Source: Eubacteriales bacterium
GTDB taxonomy: Bacteria > Bacillota > Clostridia > Christensenellales > UMGS416
Reading direction: 5' to 3'
NCBI GenBank assembly: GCA_028709505.1
Contig: JAQVWW010000019.1
Location: 1 to 9,898, forward strand
DNA: 9,898 nt
This document shows positions 6,920 to 9,898 of the stretch, in pieces. The position numbers were made by a program, and so were the translations under genes. The notes under the pieces are model-generated. The model was not told where the DNA came from. It ran no database searches and saw only the letters and a program-made list of their open reading frames with translations. How positions within the stretch are numbered: the first letter of the stretch is position 1; each line of letters starts with the position of its first letter.

Positions 6920-6955
6920 GGTTTGTCACCTCCGATTGCTTGCTAAATCCGTGTC

Positions 6956-7264
6956 TTAGGCTTCGATCGCGGTGATCTCAACCTGGGTATAAGGCTGCCT
7001 GTGCCCACGCTTGGTGCGGCTGTGCTTCTTGGCCTTGTAGCGCAGCGAGTAAACCTTGGTGCCTTTTACCTGGCGCACAACTTTGCCCTGCACTTTTGCC
7101 TGCTCCACAACCGGCGTGCCGATGCGGATATCTTCTTCATTGGCGTAGACCAGCACATCAAAATCCACGGCTGCGCCGTCTTCCATGCTCAACTTTTCCA
7201 CATAGATGACGTCGCCCACGCTGACTTTAAACTGCTTGCCGCCGCTTTTGATAACAGCGTACAT
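6956..7264 (-). CDS. rplU: 50S ribosomal protein L21
   Basis: The 102-residue length is typical of L21, a 23S rRNA-binding protein of the large subunit. It shows the opening [14 protein letters not shown] (1-14), the central RIGTPVV (47-53) and the basic tail segment [15 protein letters not shown] (76-90), all family landmarks. GAGGAGGTAA lies at the right distance from the ATG at 7264. It is the first gene of a two-gene operon with rpmA and is preceded by a structured leader and a near-consensus promoter. Confidence 0.98.
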   Translation of the reverse strand: MYAVIKSGGKQFKVSVGDVIYVEKLSMEDGAAVDFDVLVYANEEDIRIGTPVVEQAKVQGKVVRQVKGTKVYSLRYKAKKHSRTKRGHRQPYTQVEITAIEA

Positions 7265-7342
7265 GCGGTGTTACCTCCTCCATCCAGTCTCGCCAAAGCA
7301 AGGCAGGCTACTGCCATTTGTGGGGCCTTCTTTGCGCGGCTA
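7265..7342 (-). ncRNA. L21 leader-like RNA (rplU 5' untranslated region)
   Basis: The transcript from about 7342 to the rplU ATG is about 78 bases long. It includes a hairpin (7302-7306 with 7311-7315, loop of four) and flanking segments GCAAAG and CTTTGGC that can pair around it. This organisation, and short stretches such as AGCCGCGCAAAG and TTGCTTTGGCGAGAC, resemble the L21 leader family (Rfam L21_leader) of Firmicutes as I remember it. L21 or another product of the operon would bind it to repress expression. A covariance-model scan is the proper test. Confidence 0.6.
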
Positions 7343-7348
7343 ATGGTT

Positions 7349-7377
7349 ATTGTACCCAAAAACAAAATTTTTGTCAA
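7349..7377 (-). promoter_or_regulatory. Near-consensus sigma-A promoter of rplU-rpmA
   Basis: On the minus strand a perfect -35 TTGACA (7377-7372) and a -10 TACAAT (7354-7349, one mismatch) are spaced by exactly 17 bases that are rich in A and T tracts. The predicted transcription start is near 7342. This is the strongest promoter in the window, as expected for ribosomal proteins. It lies within the 175-base gap after the EEP-family gene, in which I see no convincing terminator. Confidence 0.93.
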
Positions 7378-7439
7378 CATGTTTTTGTGTATCATGCGGT
7401 GCGTTTGCCGCCGGTACGCGCCGCAAGCTTGACGGCCGG

Positions 7440-8234
7440 CTAACGCGTCAAATGGAATATCACGTCGGCCAGCACGCCATAGTGGTCGCTGGCCGCCATC
7501 TTCGTTTGGTGCGAAACCCGCGTGCCGAACAGCGCCGCACGCTCGATGCGCTGCGCGTAGCCCTGCCGCTGGCTGTATCGAATCAGGATTCGGTCAAACA
7601 CCGCCGGGATTTCGACGGTATTTGCGCCGCTCCAGCGCGGATTGTGATAAAAATCCAGCGTGGGCCGGTTATCCGTGCCGGTACGCGCCGCGTAATTGGC
7701 GGCCACGTCAAACCACGTGGGCTGCGCTTGGCAGCCGTGCAGCGACATCTCGCCCAGCAGGTACAACTGCACGCTGGAAACCGGCGTGCAATTGAAATCA
7801 CCCAGTAGGATAAAGAAATCGGCGGCGTCCTTCTGCTGTTGCAGGAAAGCGTCGATGGCTACAATTTGTCTCTCCTTTTCCAGGATAGACGCCCAGGGCA
7901 GGTGTACGTTGGTCACGCAATATACAAAGCCCCCCGCCCGTATCAGCACAGTAAGGGCGGCGCAGCATGCCTGGCCGGCCCGTTGGGTCAGCGGGTGTAC
8001 GGCGCAGAGTTCGTGCTTGCTGAAAACAGCCAGCCCCTCGTCCTCATCGGCGTACTTGGCGTAGGCGGCGTGTGCGTATGGCAGTGTGCCGCGCAGCTGC
8101 GCGTACCTGTCCGGTGTCACTTCCTGCAGGCCGATGATGTCGGCATCGGTGTCGCATATCTCACCGGCAATCTGCGCGTAGCGGTCAGCTAGCCCGTTCT
8201 CGTCGTTCCAGATGTTGTACGTGGCGATGCGCAT
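7440..8234 (-). CDS. Endonuclease/exonuclease/phosphatase (EEP) family protein
   Basis: This 264-residue protein has the whole EEP (exonuclease III/DNase I-like) active site: N7 in TYNIWN, the metal-binding E38 (IIGLQEV), H111 (TNVHLPW), D146 and N148 (LLGDFN), D214 (FDRI) and the terminal D250-H251 (ASDHYG). Members cleave phosphodiesters in DNA, RNA, lipids or small molecules; this one cannot be placed further. No signal peptide is seen, so it should be cytosolic. The start at 8234 has AAGGAG nine bases before it; the longer frame to 8651 overlaps the upstream gene and is not family-like. It follows the methyltransferase-like gene by 32 bases on the same strand, which suggests one transcript. 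Confidence 0.9.
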   Translation of the reverse strand: MRIATYNIWNDENGLADRYAQIAGEICDTDADIIGLQEVTPDRYAQLRGTLPYAHAAYAKYADEDEGLAVFSKHELCAVHPLTQRAGQACCAALTVLIRAGGFVYCVTNVHLPWASILEKERQIVAIDAFLQQQKDAADFFILLGDFNCTPVSSVQLYLLGEMSLHGCQAQPTWFDVAANYAARTGTDNRPTLDFYHNPRWSGANTVEIPAVFDRILIRYSQRQGYAQRIERAALFGTRVSHQTKMAASDHYGVLADVIFHLTR

Positions 8235-8266
8235 GCGTCGACGCTCCTTGTTTTTTGGGCGGCGGG

Positions 8267-9487
8267 CTATTCGCCGTCCCGGTAGTAGGCCGTCCGGCCC
8301 CAGGCGTCGCACAGCAGCATGCCGGGCTGCCCGCCTGCGGCGCCGGCGCTCAGCGCAAAGTTCAGCGTGGGCGACTCCCAATAGCGCAGACTGAAGCGGT
8401 GCACGTGAAAAGCCGTGTCCACCATCCTGCCCGCCGCCCACAAGTCCAGCCCGTACAAGCCATCGTCCAGCATCGGGTTGGCGCTGGCGGCCTCGCCTGC
8501 GCTGAAAGACTCCAGCGTGATCTGCCTGCCCTGGCGGGTGGCGTGAATTTCCATCGCCGCCGTGCCGGGCCGCGGGTATAAGTCCATGTCCCGCGCGCCG
8601 CACAGCAGCAGCCTGCGCCGGGACAACATAAACGACGACGCGCTGTCGCAATAAGTATGGCTTTTACGGCCGGTTAACGCCGCCGCCGCGGCAAAACTGC
8701 CGGCCTCATCGTATGGGGCCAGCACCACATCGTCGGCGTCGGAGCTGCTCTCCAGCAAGCGTTTCAGCAGCGCTTCGGGCCGCTGAGGGTCCAACCCGGT
8801 GCGCTCCCTGTCCTTCAGCGGCAACAGCGGGATATCGTTCCAAACGTCGCCGGGCGTCAATACATCGTCCTCATAATAGCGGTATTCACGTTCGCCCAGC
8901 GTCAGCGCATAGTATACGCGGCCCGACTCATCCACGCCCTGGCGCATGTGGTTGGTGCGGCTGCGCCCTCTGCGCCGCCCGGCGGCCTCGGGATGAAATA
9001 CGCAACTTTTGCCCTTTTTATAGAGATATATGGTATCATGTCCTCGCAGAAAGCGGTTGGACGACCGCCCGGCGGCTTCGTAGTTCCAGATAAGCTCGTT
9101 GACGAAATTGCCGCGGCCCAGCATCTCGTCCAGCGCCACCTTGGCGTAGGCGGCGTAGCGCTGGGCACAGTGCACGTATAAGCATCCGGTATCCTGCAGC
9201 GTCTCGTACACGATGGGCACCACGCGGCGCAGTTCGGCCAGGTAGCTCTCCAGCGGGTTGAACACGCGCGCCTCTTCGCTCAGCAGCGCCGTGGTGCGGT
9301 TGGACAGCCACTCGTCCAGCCCCGCCGGCCATTGCAGCACGCGGTTGGGCGAGCCGGTGGGGATATCCAAATAGACCAGCTGCACCGGCTCCCGGGGCAA
9401 AAGAGATGCATCGAACGGCTGCTGCCACAGCAGATGCCGCCCGCCGCCGCCGTAGCGCTCGTGGGTGCAATGAACTTGCTTGAACAT
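8267..9487 (-). CDS. Degenerate beta-class DNA methyltransferase-like protein
   Basis: The 406-residue protein has the order of a beta-class DNA N6-adenine/N4-cytosine methyltransferase (N6_N4_Mtase): motif IV near the N-terminus, SAM-binding motif I near residue 260. Conserved helper segments remain: DEMLGRGNFVNELIWNY (120-136), GHDTIYLYKKG (149-159), PGDVWNDIP (212-220) and QRPEALLKRLLESSS (235-249). The catalytic DPPY/F is D41-I-P-T44, and the D-P-F-x-G-x-G of motif I is A257-P-Y-D-E-A-G263. Methyl transfer is therefore doubtful. An Arg-rich stretch (171-177) could contact nucleic acid. Residues from about 286 to 406 match nothing I know. The start at 9487 has GGAGGG; the longer frame to 9727 runs through the divergent gene. 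No restriction gene is adjacent. Confidence 0.75.
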   Translation of the reverse strand: MFKQVHCTHERYGGGGRHLLWQQPFDASLLPREPVQLVYLDIPTGSPNRVLQWPAGLDEWLSNRTTALLSEEARVFNPLESYLAELRRVVPIVYETLQDTGCLYVHCAQRYAAYAKVALDEMLGRGNFVNELIWNYEAAGRSSNRFLRGHDTIYLYKKGKSCVFHPEAAGRRRGRSRTNHMRQGVDESGRVYYALTLGEREYRYYEDDVLTPGDVWNDIPLLPLKDRERTGLDPQRPEALLKRLLESSSDADDVVLAPYDEAGSFAAAAALTGRKSHTYCDSASSFMLSRRRLLLCGARDMDLYPRPGTAAMEIHATRQGRQITLESFSAGEAASANPMLDDGLYGLDLWAAGRMVDTAFHVHRFSLRYWESPTLNFALSAGAAGGQPGMLLCDAWGRTAYYRDGE

Positions 9488-9520
9488 GGCATTCCCTCCA
9501 GACGTCAAAGGAGAACCTGT

Positions 9521-9898
9521 ATGGATTATATTCAGCTGTATCGTATCATAGAAGAAAGCACGCCGATGAAATTCGACTGCGGGTTGCTCTGCCAAAGCGC
9601 CTGCTGCCAGGGCGACGACGACCAGGGTATGCTGCTGTTTCCCGGTGAAAAAGCGCTGTACGCTCAAGATATGCCCGAAGGCTTCGCCGTGCATGAGGTC
9701 ACGCTGCCCGGCTGGGGCAACGCGCATCTGCTGACCTGCGCCGGCCGCTGCCCGCGGGCGCGCCGGCCGCTATCCTGCCGCATTTTTCCGCTTTCGCCGC
9801 ACTGGGACGGCCAACAGTTCGTCTGCCGGCTGGACAGCCGCGGCGTGGCCATGTGCCCGCTGTGCCGCGACGTACAGGATGCGCTGGACCCGGCGTTT
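9521..9898 (+). CDS. YkgJ-like cysteine-cluster protein (partial)
   Basis: The first 126 residues are present and the frame is open at the window end. The spaced cysteines are those of the YkgJ/flagellin N-methylase-like family of zinc- or iron-binding proteins: C20, C24, C28-C29, then C73, C77, C86, and the pair C112-x-x-C115. Around them, DCGLLC, GMLLFPGE (36-43) and CRIFPL (86-91) are typical of the form seen in Clostridia. The biochemical role is unknown. It starts at 9521 with AAAGGAGA upstream and diverges from the methyltransferase-like gene across only 33 bases. I find no clear promoter for it upstream. Confidence 0.85.
   Translation, partial: MDYIQLYRIIEESTPMKFDCGLLCQSACCQGDDDQGMLLFPGEKALYAQDMPEGFAVHEVTLPGWGNAHLLTCAGRCPRARRPLSCRIFPLSPHWDGQQFVCRLDSRGVAMCPLCRDVQDALDPAF
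9525..9530 (-). promoter_or_regulatory. Possible -10 element for the methyltransferase-like gene
   Basis: A perfect TATAAT on the minus strand (complement of 9525-9530) lies 37 bases before the ATG at 9487, inside the first codons of the divergent gene. The hexamer 17 bases upstream is a poor -35 (TTCTAT). It would give a leader of about 30 bases containing the GGAGGG site. Plausible but unproven. Confidence 0.4.

Noticed and set aside
7378..7439. A terminator after the EEP gene
   Set aside because: Only short GC pairings of 4-5 bp are found and none is followed by a T-run on the transcribed strand.
8235..8651. N-terminal extension of the EEP protein
   Set aside because: It overlaps the methyltransferase-like coding region in another frame, is Arg/Ala-rich, and EEP proteins normally begin a few residues before the T-Y-N motif, as at 8234.
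8267..9487. A type III or other restriction-modification system
   Set aside because: No Res or other restriction subunit is next to it, and the methyltransferase motifs are altered. The EEP gene is not a known restriction partner.
9488..9727. N-terminal extension of the methyltransferase-like protein to an ATG at 9727
   Set aside because: It would run antisense through the YkgJ-like gene. The ATG at 9487 has a GGAGGG site at proper spacing.
1..9898. tRNA, rRNA, CRISPR array, insertion sequence or phage genes
   Set aside because: No cloverleaf-like segment, regularly spaced repeats, terminal inverted repeats, transposase or integrase motifs were seen on either strand.

Overview
The window looks like GC-rich chromosomal DNA from a Clostridia-like member of the Firmicutes. 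Three things point there. The order rpsO, pnp, M16 zinc peptidase is a Firmicutes arrangement (compare B. subtilis rpsO-pnpA-ylxY-mlpA). The bacterial OGG1-type glycosylase and the YkgJ-like cysteine-cluster protein are of kinds common in Clostridia. The Shine-Dalgarno sites are strong GGAGG types. I cannot name a genus. No tRNA, rRNA, CRISPR array, insertion sequence or phage gene is visible. All genes lie on the minus strand except the last partial one, and no gene-free stretch exceeds about 180 bases.

In the direction of minus-strand transcription the layout is as follows. (1) At 9487-7440, a gene for a protein with the scaffold of a beta-class DNA amino-methyltransferase but with altered catalytic and SAM-binding motifs is followed 32 bases later by an endonuclease/exonuclease/phosphatase (EEP) family gene. 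A plus-strand YkgJ-like gene diverges from it at 9521. (2) At 7377-6621, a near-consensus promoter and an L21-leader-like RNA precede rplU and rpmA and end in a clear intrinsic terminator. The usual prp protease gene between them is missing, and L27 lacks the leader that Prp would cut. (3) At 6604-4294 lie an OGG1-type 8-oxoguanine glycosylase gene, an overlapping Fpg/Nei-family glycosylase gene and a coupled HD-domain hydrolase gene, a base-excision-repair set. The OGG1-type protein has Asn where the family's catalytic Asp is expected. (4) From 4275 down to 1, a strong promoter drives rpsO, then pnp, an M16 peptidase gene and the start of a dimeric dUTPase-like gene, with RNA hairpins in both larger intergenic gaps.

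Groups 2 and 4 are housekeeping translation and RNA-decay operons. Group 3 and the terminal dUTPase-like gene share a theme of DNA base repair and nucleotide-pool cleaning. Group 1 is the least conventional part: a probable pseudo-enzyme methyltransferase with an unrecognised C-terminal region, in a likely transcription unit with a nuclease-fold protein. It is my best candidate for something undescribed. All family calls come from reading motifs; no database search was possible.
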